In this document: positions 1 through 11,413 of the stretch, one piece after another
Layout: each line of letters begins with the position of its first letter
How positions within the stretch are numbered: position 1 is the first letter of the stretch
Assembly (NCBI RefSeq): GCF_015594625.1
Contig: NZ_JADNRQ010000009.1
Location: forward strand, 48,289-112,288
DNA length: 64,000 nt
DNA from: Desulfallas sp. Bu1-1
Lineage (GTDB): Bacteria; Bacillota; Desulfotomaculia; Desulfotomaculales; Desulfallaceae
Reading direction: 5' to 3'
Notes under the pieces: generated by a model
Databases searched by the model: none
Told to the model about the DNA's origin: nothing
Seen by the model: the letters and a program-made list of their open reading frames with translations, nothing else
Made by a program: the position numbers and the translations under genes

Positions 1-2
1 AC

Positions 3-1052
3 TGTAATAAAGAGAAAGAAAGCAGGGTATTCAGATTTTCATCGATACCGGCGCCGACAAACCATGATTTTACCCTGGCCGTCCCATTTTCCATTCGTTT
101 GCGTTCAACCATAAAGAAATTAAATTTAGATATAATTCATGTACATTCGCCTTTCTTATTAGGGAGGCTAGGAGCGCGTTACGCGAAAAAATTAAATCTT
201 CCACTGGTATTTACTTTTCACACCCTGTATGATCAATACGTGCATTATATACCTATTGGACAAAACATCACCAAAGAAATCACTAAAAAATATTGTGCCG
301 ATTTCTGCAATCATTGCGACTTGGTGATTGTGCCGACGGAAATCATCGGTAAACACCTGCAAAGCTGGGGGGTCAGGAGCGCAATTAAGGCCATCCCGAC
401 TGGGATAAAAATTCAGGATTTCAGAACTAACGAAAAGGATTGGGTGCATCGAAAATTCGGAATCAATCCTTCATGCAAGCTATTAATCAGTGTGGGCAGG
501 CTGGGCAAAGAAAAAAATTTTGCCTTTATCATTAGGAGCTTCAAATCTATAGCTGAATCAATTCCTGAATCCAGACTGGTGCTGGTAGGCAACGGTCCGG
601 AAAAGAATGCCCTGGAAAATCTGGCCAGGGAAATCGGTGTTCTGGAAAAAATAATTTTCACCGGAACTTTATCCAGGGAAGAAATAATAAAAGCGTACAA
701 TAGTGCCCATATTTTTATATTCGCTTCGGTTACCGAAACTCAAGGGCTGGTGGTTGGAGAAGCTAAGGCGGCGGGCTTACCCATTGTTGCCGTTAAAGCA
801 TTTGGAATATCGGAGATGGTGGAAGACGGCATTGACGGATTTTTGACAGATCTGGATATGAACCAGTTTATAGAAAAAATAAATCTTTTGCTTACCGATG
901 AGAGTCTTCGTCACTCACTCAGCCAAAATGCACTGCGCAATGCGGTTAAAATTTCGGCGCAAAGCTGCACAAATAAATTGATAAACTGTTATAATGAAGT
1001 GATTAACAGGAAGAATGGTTACCACGCCCAAAAGGTAAGAGATAGCTGGTAG
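3..1052 (+). CDS. Glycosyltransferase family 4 (5' end outside window)
   Basis: The reading frame is open to the left edge. The residues before the first TTG (position 99) continue the family's N-terminal domain, so the gene starts outside the window. Visible family marks are an HVHSPF motif in the N-terminal Rossmann domain, a GRLGKEKN donor-domain motif, and the E-x7-E signature region (TETQGLVVGEAKAAGLP). These fit GT4 enzymes such as diacylglycerol glucosyltransferases or mannosyltransferases, which transfer sugar from a nucleotide-sugar to a lipid at the inner membrane face. The acceptor cannot be told from sequence. A terminator follows directly. Confidence 0.88.
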   Translation, partial: CNKEKESRVFRFSSIPAPTNHDFTLAVPFSIRLRSTIKKLNLDIIHVHSPFLLGRLGARYAKKLNLPLVFTFHTLYDQYVHYIPIGQNITKEITKKYCADFCNHCDLVIVPTEIIGKHLQSWGVRSAIKAIPTGIKIQDFRTNEKDWVHRKFGINPSCKLLISVGRLGKEKNFAFIIRSFKSIAESIPESRLVLVGNGPEKNALENLAREIGVLEKIIFTGTLSREEIIKAYNSAHIFIFASVTETQGLVVGEAKAAGLPIVAVKAFGISEMVEDGIDGFLTDLDMNQFIEKINLLLTDESLRHSLSQNALRNAVKISAQSCTNKLINCYNEVINRKNGYHAQKVRDSW

Positions 1053-1088
1053 TAAGGTAGTATATGATTAAGTTTACATAAAATCAAA

Positions 1089-1114
1089 CGGGAACGTTTC
1101 AGTGTTCCCGTTTT
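1089..1114 (+). terminator. Intrinsic terminator after glycosyltransferase
   Basis: CGGGAAC (1089-1095) pairs with GTTCCCG (1104-1110), followed by TTTT. It lies 37 bases after the glycosyltransferase stop. Confidence 0.75.
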
Positions 1115-1153
1115 GCTGGTTTATATATGCAATTAATCTGGAGGGTTGAGATT

Positions 1154-1693
1154 TTGGAAGTCTGGTTATCGGTAATATTTAGTTATTTATTTATTTTCTG
1201 CGCCAGGGTTATCGACATGTCACTGGACGTGATGCGCATTTTAATGTTAATGAGGGACCGGCGCTTTATGGCAGCGTCCATAGGTTTTGTGGAAGTTTCA
1301 GTATTTATACTTGCCCTGAACGAGGTTTTAAAGGGTGGACTTGATGATCCGGGAAAAATTGTAGCATACGCCGGTGGCTTTGCCACGGGCAACTACATCG
1401 GCAGTTTAATTGAAGAAAGACTGGCCATGGGTTATTTATCTGTCCAGATTTTCCCTCCTTGTGAACTGGTGGATCAATTTATTAGCGAAATGCGGGACGA
1501 GGGATTCGGAGTAACAAGCGTTCAAGGTTGCGGCAGAGACGGCGAAAGAACTATTTTATTTGTATTGATTAAGCGTAAAGATTTAAATAGAGCCCTGAAC
1601 ATCATCAATCAAATCTGCCCGGACGCATTCTTCAATGTTTCTGACGCCAAGCGGATCCACGGGGGCATTTTCCCGGTTAAAAAGGGTAAGTAA
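1154..1693 (+). CDS. UPF0316/DUF2179 family membrane protein
   Basis: About 179 residues. The N-terminal half is hydrophobic with about three membrane segments; the C-terminal soluble part (about residues 105-179) fits the DUF2179 domain, which ends many Firmicute membrane proteins. I chose the TTG at 1154 because GGAGGG lies 8 bases upstream; the ATG at 1127 has no ribosome site. Function is unknown in the family; a ligand-sensing role for the C-terminal domain is only a guess. Single-gene unit between two terminators. Confidence 0.8.
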   Translation: MEVWLSVIFSYLFIFCARVIDMSLDVMRILMLMRDRRFMAASIGFVEVSVFILALNEVLKGGLDDPGKIVAYAGGFATGNYIGSLIEERLAMGYLSVQIFPPCELVDQFISEMRDEGFGVTSVQGCGRDGERTILFVLIKRKDLNRALNIINQICPDAFFNVSDAKRIHGGIFPVKKGK

Positions 1694-1700
1694 TGTCAAC

Positions 1701-1744
1701 AAAAGCCGGCCAAAACTTAACCAGTGTTGGGCCGGCTTTTTTTT
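1701..1744 (+). terminator. Intrinsic terminator after DUF2179 gene
   Basis: AAAAGCCGGCC (1701-1711) pairs with GGCCGGCTTTT (1730-1740) and runs into eight T. Confidence 0.85.
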
Positions 1745-2007
1745 AAACCTTTTTTAGCCACTTTTTTACGGGCTCTCTCTAACAGCCCGTAAATGGTCGG
1801 TTTTCCGAACCTTACCCGTAGCATAACCCGAACCAAAACGGAGAGTGCCAGCAGAATAAGCGTCCCTTGCCCGGTTTACATAATATCTATTATCGGAAGT
1901 ATTTTATGATAAAAACTGTACTATTCTGTGCTATTCTAATTGTAGGTCGAATTTTAACCAATTAAACATGAGAAGTAACTTGACGAAAAGTTGGCTTTAC
2001 CAAGCAA

Positions 2008-2040
2008 GAAAAAACACAGGTCAATTAATAAACCTGTGTT
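2008..2040 (-). terminator. Terminator of the methylmalonyl-CoA operon
   Basis: AACACAGGT (2013-2021) and ACCTGTGTT (2032-2040) form a 9-bp stem. On the minus strand it is followed by a T-run, about 110 bases after the last gene of the operon (stop at 2150). Confidence 0.7.
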
Positions 2041-2096
2041 ATTAAATCTTTTTTTAACCCTTTTTTTAACCAATGTTATTAAATCTTTTTTTAACC
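2038..2096. repeat. 22-bp direct repeat in a 400-bp gene-free stretch
   Basis: The 22 bases at 2038-2059 (GTTATTAAATCT, T-run, AACC) recur exactly at 2075-2096. The surrounding stretch 1745-2149 has no convincing gene; apart from this repeat and the operon terminator I see nothing in it. Confidence 0.7.
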
Positions 2097-2149
2097 AACA
2101 GTTAAAAGATAACCTCAAACATAAACCATGGAATCTAATAAAAAATAAT

Positions 2150-3502
2150 TTACTTATCTTTCCGGGCTTTCCTGGCCTCAAAGAACGTACGGGCAACTTG
2201 AGGGAACAGTGCCCATGAAACCACGTCTTCCTCTTTCTCCATATAAGGAGCACATTCTTCCCTGGCTTTGGGAAGTTCGGGCTCAATCAGGTCCGCCGGG
2301 CGGCAGTCAATTGGTTTTTCATTACCAATAATTTTCTTCCTTACTTCCTCATTGACCGGTGCGGGAGGCCGCCCGTAATAACCGCGCATATAATTCTTCA
2401 CTTCGTCGGTTGCAATCATGTACCTTTGCCCCAGTACCACGTTCAATGCCGCCTGGGCACCGACGATCTGGCTGGACGGCGTAACCAAGGGCGGATAACC
2501 GAAATCTTCCCTCACCCTGGGTACTTCCGCCAATACCTCCGGCAACTTGTGCAGCGCGTTTTGCTCCTTAAGCTGGGCGATGAAATTGGAAATCATACCA
2601 CCCGGGATCTGGTAAGTCAAAACATTGGTATCAGGACTGCAGCTGGCGTTATCATATTCCGCGTAGTTTTTACGGACCTCTTTAAAGTACTCGGCTATTT
2701 CCGATAACAGGCTTAAATCAAGTCCGGTATCATACGGGGTATCTTTGAGAGCGGCAACGATACTTTCAGTTGCCGGTTGCGAGCTTTGTAACCCCATGGT
2801 AGAAATGGCGCAATCCAGAACGTCCACGCCGGCTTCAACCGCTTTCAGGTACGCCATTGAGGCCATGCCGCTGGTATAGTGACAATGCAGTTGGACCATG
2901 ATACCCAGGTTTTCTTTCCAACCCTTGATAATGTCATATGCGGGCATCGGAGCCAGTATACCCGCCATGTCTTTCAGGCACAGCGAGTCCACGCCCATTT
3001 CTTTCAATTCGGCTCCCATGCGCATGTAAAAATCGTAGTCGTGGACGGGGCTGATGGTATAAACCACTGTACCCTGTGCGTGGGCCCCCTCGAGCTTGAC
3101 GAATTGAATGGCCTTTTCCATGTTCCTGGTGTCGTTTAAAGCGTCGAAAATCCGGAAAATATCCATCCCGTTGTCCACGGCGCGTTTGATAAATTCTTCC
3201 AGCACATCGTCGGCGTAGTGTTTATAACCCACAACATTCTGGCCGCGTAAAAGCATCTGTAGTTTACTGTTTTTAAAAGCTTTCCTGACGGCTCGCAATC
3301 TCTCCCACGGGTCTTCGTTCAAAAAGCGCATGCAGGAGTCGAATGTAGCCCCACCCCAGATTTCGATCGAATAAAATCCGACCTGTTCTACTTTTTCGGC
3401 AATGGGCAACATGTGCTCGGTACGCATGCGGGTGGCCAGTAAAGACTGGTGGCCGTCACGCATAGTGGTATCGCAAATCAATACCTTTTTGGGCTCTCCC
3501 AT
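2150..3502 (-). CDS. Transcarboxylase 5S subunit / pyruvate (oxaloacetate) carboxyltransferase
   Basis: 450 residues, HMGL-like TIM-barrel carboxyltransferase. It opens with the metal-binding motif DTTMRDGHQSLLATR and has LLRGQNVVGY, LKDMAG and the HCHYTSGMA metal-ligand motif. It moves a carboxyl group between pyruvate/oxaloacetate and biotin. It ends after the PYC_OADA region and has no C-terminal biotinyl domain (no AMKM), so it needs a separate carrier, as in the Propionibacterium transcarboxylase 5S/1.3S arrangement. No carrier gene is in the window. Last gene of the operon, 32 bases after malate dehydrogenase; in syntrophic propionate oxidation it would couple methylmalonyl-CoA decarboxylation to pyruvate/oxaloacetate interconversion. 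Confidence 0.9.
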   Translation of the reverse strand: MGEPKKVLICDTTMRDGHQSLLATRMRTEHMLPIAEKVEQVGFYSIEIWGGATFDSCMRFLNEDPWERLRAVRKAFKNSKLQMLLRGQNVVGYKHYADDVLEEFIKRAVDNGMDIFRIFDALNDTRNMEKAIQFVKLEGAHAQGTVVYTISPVHDYDFYMRMGAELKEMGVDSLCLKDMAGILAPMPAYDIIKGWKENLGIMVQLHCHYTSGMASMAYLKAVEAGVDVLDCAISTMGLQSSQPATESIVAALKDTPYDTGLDLSLLSEIAEYFKEVRKNYAEYDNASCSPDTNVLTYQIPGGMISNFIAQLKEQNALHKLPEVLAEVPRVREDFGYPPLVTPSSQIVGAQAALNVVLGQRYMIATDEVKNYMRGYYGRPPAPVNEEVRKKIIGNEKPIDCRPADLIEPELPKAREECAPYMEKEEDVVSWALFPQVARTFFEARKARKDK

Positions 3503-3534
3503 TAATTTTCCCCCCCCAATTTAATAACTGGTAA

Positions 3535-4464
<930 letters not shown>

Positions 4465-4515
4465 TTAACCCTCCCATAATTTTTTACGCATTTAGTATTT
4501 TCAACCGTCTCAGTA

Positions 4516-6039
4516 CTAAACAGGGATATTGCCGTGTTTTTTATACGGCCTGCTCTCTTTTTTGGTAGCCAACAATTTTAACGCGTCAATTATTTTGCTC
4601 CTGGTATCCCTTGGATCAATGACATCGTCCACAAAGCCCCTGGAGCTGGCTACATAGGGATTGGCAAATTTATCGCGGTATTCCTGAACCAGGCGGTTTC
4701 TTTCCTCCGCCGGGTTTTCAGCTTTGGCGATTTCATTCCTATAGATAATATTGACCGCTCCCTCAGGCCCCATCACCGCTATTTCGGCGGTAGGCCAGGC
4801 GTAAACCATGTCGGCACGCAGGGAACTGCTGCACATGGCCAGGTACGCGCCGCCGTACGCTTTGCGTAAGATTATGGTTACCTTGGGAACCGTGGCTTCC
4901 GAATAGGCGTAAAGCATCTTGGCCCCGTGCCGGATAATTCCCCCGAATTCCTGGGCGGTTCCGGGCAAAAAGCCGGGCACGTCCATAAATGTAACTATTG
5001 GTATATTGAATGCGTCGCAGAACCGCACAAAGCGGCTGATCTTATCTGAAGCGTTGATATCCAGGCAGCCGGCAAGAAAATCGGGCTGGTTGGCTACAAT
5101 ACCCACTGATTGCCCGTCGATCCTGGCAAAGCCGATAACGGCGTTTTTAGCGTAATAAGGCAATACTTCGAAAAATTCGCTGCCGTCAGTTACGGCACTA
5201 ATCACCTTTTTAACGTCATAGGGCAAAACAGGCTGGTCCGGAACAATATTCAACAGTTTTTCCCTGTCGATAACCGGTTCTTTGGCTGGGCAAGCCGGCG
5301 GTGTTTCCCGATTATTGTCCGGTAAATAACCCAGCAATTGCTTAACCATGTCCAGGCAATGCTCTTCGTTTTCCCCCATAAAGTGGGCAACACCGCTGGT
5401 CTGGTTATGCGTTAGCGCTCCGCCCAGTTGCTCCATACTGACTTCCTCACCGGTTACGGCTTTAATTACTTGCGGCCCGGTGATAAACATCTGGCTGGTT
5501 TCCTTGACCATGAATATATAGTCCATTAACGCTGGGGAGTAAACGGCCCCTCCGGCACACGGCCCCATAATTACAGCAAGTTGCGGTATTACCCCGGAGG
5601 CGATTGTGTTGCGGAAGAATATTTCACCGTAGCCGTTTAAGGCATCAACGCCTTCCTGGATCCGCGCCCCCCCGGAATCATTCAAACCAATTACGGGTGC
5701 GCCCGTCCGCATGGCCAAGTCCAGAACCTTGCAAATCTTTTGGGCGTGAATTTTACCGAGGGAGCCTCCGGTCACTGTAAAGTCCTGGGCGTAGATAAAT
5801 ACTTTTCTGCCGTTGATCATGCCGTACCCGGTAACAACGCCTTCGCCCGGGTTCTGGTCGGGATCACCGGCAAAAACATCTATCTCACGGAAAGTACCAG
5901 GATCAAAGAGGTAGTTAATGCGCTCTCGAGCTGTTTTTTTGCCCGCCGAATGCTGTTTGGCGATTCTTTTTTCACCGCCACCCGAGTGTACTTTTGCCCT
6001 TAGTTCCTTAAGCTGTTCCAACTTATCATGCATACCCAT
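4516..6039 (-). CDS. mmdA: Methylmalonyl-CoA carboxyltransferase 12S / decarboxylase alpha subunit
   Basis: 507 residues, carboxyl-transferase (crotonase-fold) family. The N-terminal half has [12 protein letters not shown] and [12 protein letters not shown]; the C-terminal half has [22 protein letters not shown] and [10 protein letters not shown], the usual acyl-CoA and carboxybiotin oxyanion loops. It moves the carboxyl group from methylmalonyl-CoA to biotin. The co-transcribed epimerase and mutase make methylmalonyl-CoA the likely substrate; propionyl-CoA carboxylase beta would look similar. RBS GAGGAGG lies upstream of the ATG. Confidence 0.92.
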   Translation of the reverse strand: MGMHDKLEQLKELRAKVHSGGGEKRIAKQHSAGKKTARERINYLFDPGTFREIDVFAGDPDQNPGEGVVTGYGMINGRKVFIYAQDFTVTGGSLGKIHAQKICKVLDLAMRTGAPVIGLNDSGGARIQEGVDALNGYGEIFFRNTIASGVIPQLAVIMGPCAGGAVYSPALMDYIFMVKETSQMFITGPQVIKAVTGEEVSMEQLGGALTHNQTSGVAHFMGENEEHCLDMVKQLLGYLPDNNRETPPACPAKEPVIDREKLLNIVPDQPVLPYDVKKVISAVTDGSEFFEVLPYYAKNAVIGFARIDGQSVGIVANQPDFLAGCLDINASDKISRFVRFCDAFNIPIVTFMDVPGFLPGTAQEFGGIIRHGAKMLYAYSEATVPKVTIILRKAYGGAYLAMCSSSLRADMVYAWPTAEIAVMGPEGAVNIIYRNEIAKAENPAEERNRLVQEYRDKFANPYVASSRGFVDDVIDPRDTRSKIIDALKLLATKKESRPYKKHGNIPV

Positions 6040-6057
6040 TATTCTATCAATCCTCCT

Positions 6058-6459
6058 CTAGTCGCGCTCGCAAAGTTCAACCAGAGTGCCGAATGTAGCC
6101 TTGGGATGTAAAAATGCTATTTTGGCGCCACCTGCCCCGCGCCGCGGCTTTTCGTCTATTAACCTGATCCCCTTGGCTTTAAGCCGGGTCAGAGTTTCCT
6201 CCAGGTTATCAACCCTGAAGGCAATATGTTGAATACCTTCGCCGTTTTTTTCAATGAACTTGGCAATCGGCCCGTCCGGGGTAGTGCTTTCCAGTAACTC
6301 AACTTCGCTATCACCGGTAGGAATAAATGCCACCTTTACTTTCTGTTCCTCCACTATTTCTTCTTCGGTAACTTTAAGACCAAGCACTTTTTCATAAAAC
6401 TCCCTGGCCGCGGCTAAGTCTTTCACGGCTATGCCGATATGGTCTATCTTTTTAACCAT
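6058..6459 (-). CDS. mce: Methylmalonyl-CoA epimerase
   Basis: 133 residues, glyoxalase/VOC fold with two beta-alpha-beta-beta-beta units. [12 protein letters not shown] opens the first with its metal histidine, [12 protein letters not shown] opens the second, and TLVELCE near the end carries the metal glutamate. It interconverts R- and S-methylmalonyl-CoA. I chose the ATG at 6459, which has AGGAGG 7 bases upstream; an in-frame GTG two codons earlier lies on top of that site. Confidence 0.93.
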   Translation of the reverse strand: MVKKIDHIGIAVKDLAAAREFYEKVLGLKVTEEEIVEEQKVKVAFIPTGDSEVELLESTTPDGPIAKFIEKNGEGIQHIAFRVDNLEETLTRLKAKGIRLIDEKPRRGAGGAKIAFLHPKATFGTLVELCERD

Positions 6460-6519
6460 CCCCACACCTCCTAGTTAAAATGAAAATTAGTCTTTTCTTA
6501 TAATATATCCTAACCTTTT

Positions 6520-6921
6520 CTAGGATCTGCCAATCTTCTGTCGGATATAATTTATAACCTCTGTTGTACTTGTCCCGGGGGTAAAAATCTCTACTATCCC
6601 TTTTTCCTTTAATTCAGGAATATCTTCATCCGGAATGATCCCTCCGCCGAGTACCAAAATATCCCCGGCGTTTTGCTTTCTTAACCCTTCGACTACGGCC
6701 GGGAACAAGTACATATGCGCCCCAGAGAGACAACTCAAGGCAACAACATCCACGTCCTCCTGCAGCGCCGCTCCGACAATCTGGTCCGGGGTTTGCCGCA
6801 AACCGGTATAAATAACCTCCATCCCTGCGTCACGGAGAGCCTGCGCAATTACTTTGGCGCCCCGGTCATGACCGTCGAGACCCGGTTTGGCGACCAACAC
6901 CCTGATTGGTTTTTCACTCAT
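6520..6921 (-). CDS. Methylmalonyl-CoA mutase small subunit (B12-binding)
   Basis: 133 residues, a stand-alone cobalamin-binding domain. The base-off motif DGHDRG is at residues 16-21, SCLSGAH and GGGIIPDED follow, matching the C-terminal domain of the mutase. It must pair with the catalytic chain encoded next, 18 bases away. Split mutases are common in anaerobic Firmicutes and archaea. Confidence 0.95.
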   Translation of the reverse strand: MSEKPIRVLVAKPGLDGHDRGAKVIAQALRDAGMEVIYTGLRQTPDQIVGAALQEDVDVVALSCLSGAHMYLFPAVVEGLRKQNAGDILVLGGGIIPDEDIPELKEKGIVEIFTPGTSTTEVINYIRQKIGRS

Positions 6922-6939
6922 CCAAGCACTCCTCCTCGC

Positions 6940-8610
6940 CTAAAAAACAATTTGCTGCTGGTATTCACCGAATACTCCCCTCAGCACACCGCAAATTTCA
7001 CCCAGAGTCGCGTAGTTCTTCACCGCCTCAATAAAGTAAGGCATTAAATTATCATCGGTAGCAGCGGCTTCTTTTATTTGTTGCAATATTTTTTGTACCT
7101 TTTCGTTATCCCGCTCGGCTCTTAATTTAGCCAACTTGGCTTCCTGCCTCTTACCTACTTCCGGATCGACCTTGAGCAGGTCCTTCGGCCGTTCCGTTTT
7201 CAGCTGGAATTTGTTTACACCAATAACGATTTTCTTGCCGCTTTCAATATCCTGCTGGTACTTGTATGCGCTGTTTTGGATTTCCCGCTGCATGAAATTG
7301 ATTGCTTTAGGGGCTCCACCCAGGTCGTCGATCTTTTTGATGTACTCTAAAGCCATTCTTTCAATCTCGTCAGTCAATTTTTCCACAAAATACGAGCCAG
7401 CCAGCGGATCAACAGTGTCCGCCACGCCAATTTCGTAACCGATAACCTGCTGGGTCCTCAGCGCAATTAAAACCGAACTTTCACTGGGTAGCGCCAGCGC
7501 CTCGTCCCGGGAATTGGTGTGAAGAGACTGTGTCCCTCCTAAAACTGCGCTCAACGCCTGGAAGGCAACCCGCATAATATTAACGTCCGGTTGCTGGGCG
7601 GTCAGGGTGCAACCCGCCGTTTGTGTGTGGAAGCGCAACATCATCGACCTGGGATCTTTGGCACCGAAACGCTCCTTCATAATTTTGGCCCAAAGCCGGC
7701 GCGCCGCCCTGAACTTGGCGATTTCTTCAAAGAAGTTCAGATGGGCGTTAAAGAAAAAACTCAGCCGGGGAGCAAAAGCGTCCACGTCAAGACCCGCGTC
7801 TATGGCAGCCTGTACGTAAGCGATACCGTCGGCCAGCGTAAAGGCGACTTCCTGTACCGCGGTGGAACCCGCTTCCCGGATATGATAGCCGCTTATGCTG
7901 ATAGTGTTCCAGTTGGGAACATACTTGGCGCAATAGGCAAAAACATCGGTAATCAGCCGCATGGAATGTTCGGGCGGGAAAATATAGGTTCCCCGGGCGA
8001 TATATTCTTTGATAATATCGTTTTGTATGGTTCCCTTTAGTTGTTCCTGTTTAACGCCCTGTTTTTCGGCCACGGCAATGTACATCGCCAATAAAATGGC
8101 TGCGGGTGAATTAATGGTCATGGAAGTGCTGACCTTATCCAGTGGGATCTGGTCAAAAAGAGTTTCCATATCCAGCAGGGAATCTATGGCTACACCAACC
8201 TTGCCCACTTCACCCATGGAAAGCGGGTCGTCTGAATCGTAACCGATCTGCGTTGGAAGGTCGAAAGCTACGCTGAGACCCGTTTGTCCCTGCTCCAGCA
8301 AGTACCGAAATCTCTTATTCGTTTCTTCAGCTGTGCCAAATCCGGCATATTGGCGCATGGTCCAAAGCCTGCCCCTGTACATGTTGGGCTGAACACCCCT
8401 GGTAAAGGGGTAACCGCCGGGAAACCCCAGGTCATTATCATAATCAAGCTGGGCTATGTCTTCCGGCGTATAAACCGTATTGATCTCAATCCCGGAATCC
8501 GTCACAAATTCCGGCTGCCGTTCGGGGCGTTTTTCCTTGAGCTTGGAAAGTTTCTCATTAAATTTTTGTTTATTTACATTGATCTTCTCCAGTGTTTCCT
8601 TCTCAAACAA
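6940..8610 (-). CDS. Methylmalonyl-CoA mutase large (catalytic) subunit
   Basis: About 556 residues, TIM-barrel mutase chain lacking the B12 domain. Marks: [44 protein letters not shown], and the [17 protein letters not shown] region. It interconverts succinyl-CoA and methylmalonyl-CoA through an adenosylcobalamin radical. The frame stays open further upstream, but that extension overlaps sucD and is not family-like; the TTG at 8610 follows AGGAGGAGG by 4 bases and gives the usual length. Confidence 0.95.
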   Translation of the reverse strand: MFEKETLEKINVNKQKFNEKLSKLKEKRPERQPEFVTDSGIEINTVYTPEDIAQLDYDNDLGFPGGYPFTRGVQPNMYRGRLWTMRQYAGFGTAEETNKRFRYLLEQGQTGLSVAFDLPTQIGYDSDDPLSMGEVGKVGVAIDSLLDMETLFDQIPLDKVSTSMTINSPAAILLAMYIAVAEKQGVKQEQLKGTIQNDIIKEYIARGTYIFPPEHSMRLITDVFAYCAKYVPNWNTISISGYHIREAGSTAVQEVAFTLADGIAYVQAAIDAGLDVDAFAPRLSFFFNAHLNFFEEIAKFRAARRLWAKIMKERFGAKDPRSMMLRFHTQTAGCTLTAQQPDVNIMRVAFQALSAVLGGTQSLHTNSRDEALALPSESSVLIALRTQQVIGYEIGVADTVDPLAGSYFVEKLTDEIERMALEYIKKIDDLGGAPKAINFMQREIQNSAYKYQQDIESGKKIVIGVNKFQLKTERPKDLLKVDPEVGKRQEAKLAKLRAERDNEKVQKILQQIKEAAATDDNLMPYFIEAVKNYATLGEICGVLRGVFGEYQQQIVF

Positions 8611-8641
8611 TTTACCTCCTCCTTTCACGAGCAACCTGGTG

Positions 8642-9508
8642 TTACTTAAGTGCGTTGCGCAGCAGTTCGGGCACTTCGAAGGGCAGGGTGGCCACACTCG
8701 CCCCGGCGGATTGCAAAGCTTCCACCTTGGCGCCAAAAGTGCCCTTACCTCTTTCAATAATGGCGCCGGCGTGCCCCATTCGTTTTCCGGGAGGTGCGCT
8801 TTTACCGGCAATGTAAGCCACAACGGGCTTGGTCATTTTCTTGATATAAAGGGACGCTTCTTCTTCGGCATTACCGCCGATTTCCCCCACCAAAACCACC
8901 GCTTTGGTCTCGGGGTCCTTTTCAAACTTTTCCAGCACATCCACAAACGAAAGACCGACAACCCGGTCGCCACCCAGCCCGACTACCGTGGATTGTCCAA
9001 ACCCATTGGCGGTTAAGTTAGCGACAATTTCGTAAGTCAAGGTCCCGCTGCGGGCTACAACTCCGATCGGCCCCTCCACGAAAAACTGGTTGGGTGGAAT
9101 GCCAATTTTGCATTTCCCGGAGGATACTATGCCAAACGTGTTGGGTCCCACCACCGTTGTTCCTTTTTTACGTGCTAGATCGATAATTTCCATTTCATCG
9201 TGCACGGGAATGTGTTCGGTAACAATAACCAGCACCTTAACCCCGGCGGTGATGTTCTCAAATGCAGCGTCTTTGGCGAATGGAGCCGGGATGAACAGCA
9301 CGGAGGCGTCAACCCGCTCGTTCTCCATAGCCTCGTAAACGGTATCATAAACCGGAATGCCTTCAACTTCCTGCCCGCCTTTGCCCGGGGAAACGCCGCC
9401 CACTATTTTGGTCCCGTAAGCCAGCATTTGGCGGGTGTGAAATCTTCCCTGTTTACCCGTAATCCCCTGCACAATCACGTTGGTGTTTTCATTTATAATA
9501 ATAGCCAA
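8642..9508 (-). CDS. sucD: Succinyl-CoA synthetase alpha subunit
   Basis: 288 residues. N-terminal CoA-binding Rossmann domain ([17 protein letters not shown]), then the ligase domain with the active-site histidine in [13 protein letters not shown] near residue 246. Substrate-level phosphorylation between succinyl-CoA and succinate, together with the beta chain encoded just upstream. Starts at TTG with AAAGGAG 9 bases before it. A tandem AATGCTTGGAATAT pair (about 9530-9557) fills part of the gap to sucC. Confidence 0.95.
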   Translation of the reverse strand: MAIIINENTNVIVQGITGKQGRFHTRQMLAYGTKIVGGVSPGKGGQEVEGIPVYDTVYEAMENERVDASVLFIPAPFAKDAAFENITAGVKVLVIVTEHIPVHDEMEIIDLARKKGTTVVGPNTFGIVSSGKCKIGIPPNQFFVEGPIGVVARSGTLTYEIVANLTANGFGQSTVVGLGGDRVVGLSFVDVLEKFEKDPETKAVVLVGEIGGNAEEEASLYIKKMTKPVVAYIAGKSAPPGKRMGHAGAIIERGKGTFGAKVEALQSAGASVATLPFEVPELLRNALK

Positions 9509-9568
9509 TATATAACACTCCTTTAATCAATGCTTGGAATATAATGCTTGGAATATAAAGATTATTAG

Positions 9569-10681
9569 TTAACCGGCGTTTGCTATCTCAACAGCCTTGG
9601 CGGCAGCTTCCTGCATGACTTTGTACGCGTTCATGCCGTTTTCCTGGAGGATTTTAACCCCTTCCTCCTCATTGGTACCGACCAGGCGGATTACCACCGG
9701 GACGGGTATTCCCCTGGTTTTCTTAACCTGAACCAGCGCGTTGGCCACGTCATCACACCTGGTGATGCCCCCGAAGATATTGATAAATATTACCTTGGGA
9801 TTTGTTTGCAGCAGCAGTTCAATGGCTTTGGCCGTTCCCTCCATACCGGTTCCGCCGCCGGCATCAAGGAAGTTTGCCGGCTGTCCCCCGTAATGAACAA
9901 GCGTATCCAGGCTGCCCATGGACATGCCTGCACCATTGGCCATTACGGCGATATTGCCGCCCAGTTCCACGAAAGCCAGGCCGAGATCATGCGCCTGTTT
10001 CTCAATGGATGTGCGCTCCTCAACGTAGGGTATATCCTTTTGGCGAAACAGCGCGTCGTCATCTATCGTCATTTTTGAATCGGCGGCGATTAATCGATCA
10101 CCACTGATTACCAGCGGGTTAATTTCAACCAGTTCGGCATCCTTTTCCCTGAATATCTTATAAAGTAAAATCAGCAACTGCTTGAATTCTTTGCTGATCT
10201 GCCCGGCAAGTCCAAGACGCCTGGAAATTTCCTGTCCCAGGTAGGGGTAAACACCCAGGGACACGTCCACATGCTGCTTGACGATATAATCATCGGGCAC
10301 TTCTTCAATATCCATTCCGCCCTGGGCCGATGCTATAATCACCGGTTTTTTGGCCGCCCCGTCCACGGTGATGGCCAGGTATAGTTCTTTGTCAATTTGA
10401 AGCTTTTCCTCCACCAGAATCCTTTCCACTTTATGACCCTGCACGGTCATGGATAAAATATCACTCGCCGCTTGCCTCGCTTCTTCCGGATTGTCGGCAA
10501 ATTTGATGCCACCACCCTTACCTCTCTTTCCGGTCAGAATCTGGGATTTAACCACCACCGGACCGCCGACCTCCTGCGCCGCCTTTGCCGCATCGTCAGG
10601 ATTGGTTACCATTTTGCCGGCTGGCACTTTAATCCCGTACGTGGAAAAAATTGATTTACCCATATATTCAAAGAGCTTCAC
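9569..10681 (-). CDS. sucC: Succinyl-CoA synthetase beta subunit
   Basis: About 370 residues. ATP-grasp domain at the N-terminus (KLFEYMGKSIF, GKRGKGGGIK), then the C-terminal CoA-ligase domain (LDAGGGTGMEGTAKAI, FINIFGGITRCDDVA). The start is set at GTG 10681: it has an AGGGGG site 10 bases upstream and gives the normal N-terminus; the longer frame adds about 15 unrelated residues. Product forms the heterodimer with SucD. Confidence 0.94.
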   Translation of the reverse strand: MKLFEYMGKSIFSTYGIKVPAGKMVTNPDDAAKAAQEVGGPVVVKSQILTGKRGKGGGIKFADNPEEARQAASDILSMTVQGHKVERILVEEKLQIDKELYLAITVDGAAKKPVIIASAQGGMDIEEVPDDYIVKQHVDVSLGVYPYLGQEISRRLGLAGQISKEFKQLLILLYKIFREKDAELVEINPLVISGDRLIAADSKMTIDDDALFRQKDIPYVEERTSIEKQAHDLGLAFVELGGNIAVMANGAGMSMGSLDTLVHYGGQPANFLDAGGGTGMEGTAKAIELLLQTNPKVIFINIFGGITRCDDVANALVQVKKTRGIPVPVVIRLVGTNEEEGVKILQENGMNAYKVMQEAAAKAVEIANAG

Positions 10682-10835
10682 TACAGCATTTCCCCCTCTA
10701 TATCTGAAGTATTTTCTTATTTTCAATTCGTACTTTTAATTGAATATCCGGTTGAAGCGGTCTTTTGTAACAGACTGTTACCGGTAAACAACCGCTACCA
10801 TTTTAATCCGTAAATTGCTCACCTCCCAGCGCCGG

Positions 10836-11396
10836 TTATTTAGATGCATAAATTTTCGTTCCTTCTTCATATAAATCCCCGCCTAAAGTATCATTAACGA
10901 CGATAACGGGTAAATCCTCCACCACCAGGCGGTGTATTGCTTCGGGGCCAAGTTCCGGGTATGCCACCACCTCACATTCCTTGATACATTTGCTGATCAA
11001 TGCGGCAGCTCCACCTACAGCGGCAAAATAAACGGCCTTATGCTGCCTCATTGCTTTAACTACTTCAGGTGACCGTTTACCCTTGCCCACCATTCCCTTT
11101 AACCCCAAACTAATTAACCTTGGTGCGTAAGCATCCATCCTACCGCTGGTGGTTGGTCCAGCCGATCCGATAATATTACCCGGTTTGGCCGGGGAAGGCC
11201 CTACATAATAAATTATTTGCCCCCGGAGATTAATGGGAAGTTCCCGCCCGGTGTCCAAAAGCTCTATCAGCTTTTTATGAGCAGCATCTCTACCGGTATA
11301 AATAACGCCATTTAATAATACACGTTGTCCAATGCGCAATTTTTCAACGACGTCATCGGTAAGAGGTGTCGTTAATTTTATTTTGGTCATTGTCAT
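10836..11396 (-). CDS. Fumarate hydratase class I, beta subunit
   Basis: About 186 residues, the C-terminal domain of a two-subunit [4Fe-4S] fumarase. KLTTPLTDDVVEKLRIGQRVLLNG starts the domain; IGSAGPTTSGRMDAYAPRL and MVGKGKRS are the conserved substrate-binding segments. The ATG at 11396 follows AAGGA and fits family length. Separated by 17 bases from the alpha gene, so the two are translated together. Reverse annotation as L(+)-tartrate dehydratase beta is possible on homology but not in this pathway context. Confidence 0.93.
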   Translation of the reverse strand: MTMTKIKLTTPLTDDVVEKLRIGQRVLLNGVIYTGRDAAHKKLIELLDTGRELPINLRGQIIYYVGPSPAKPGNIIGSAGPTTSGRMDAYAPRLISLGLKGMVGKGKRSPEVVKAMRQHKAVYFAAVGGAAALISKCIKECEVVAYPELGPEAIHRLVVEDLPVIVVNDTLGGDLYEEGTKIYASK

Positions 11397-11413
11397 TACA
11401 CCCACATCCTTTT

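Noticed and set aside
8611..8823. Upstream extension of the mutase large subunit frame
   Set aside because: It overlaps sucD, is rich in Pro/Cys/Trp and unlike the family; TTG 8610 with AGGAGGAGG gives the normal N-terminus.
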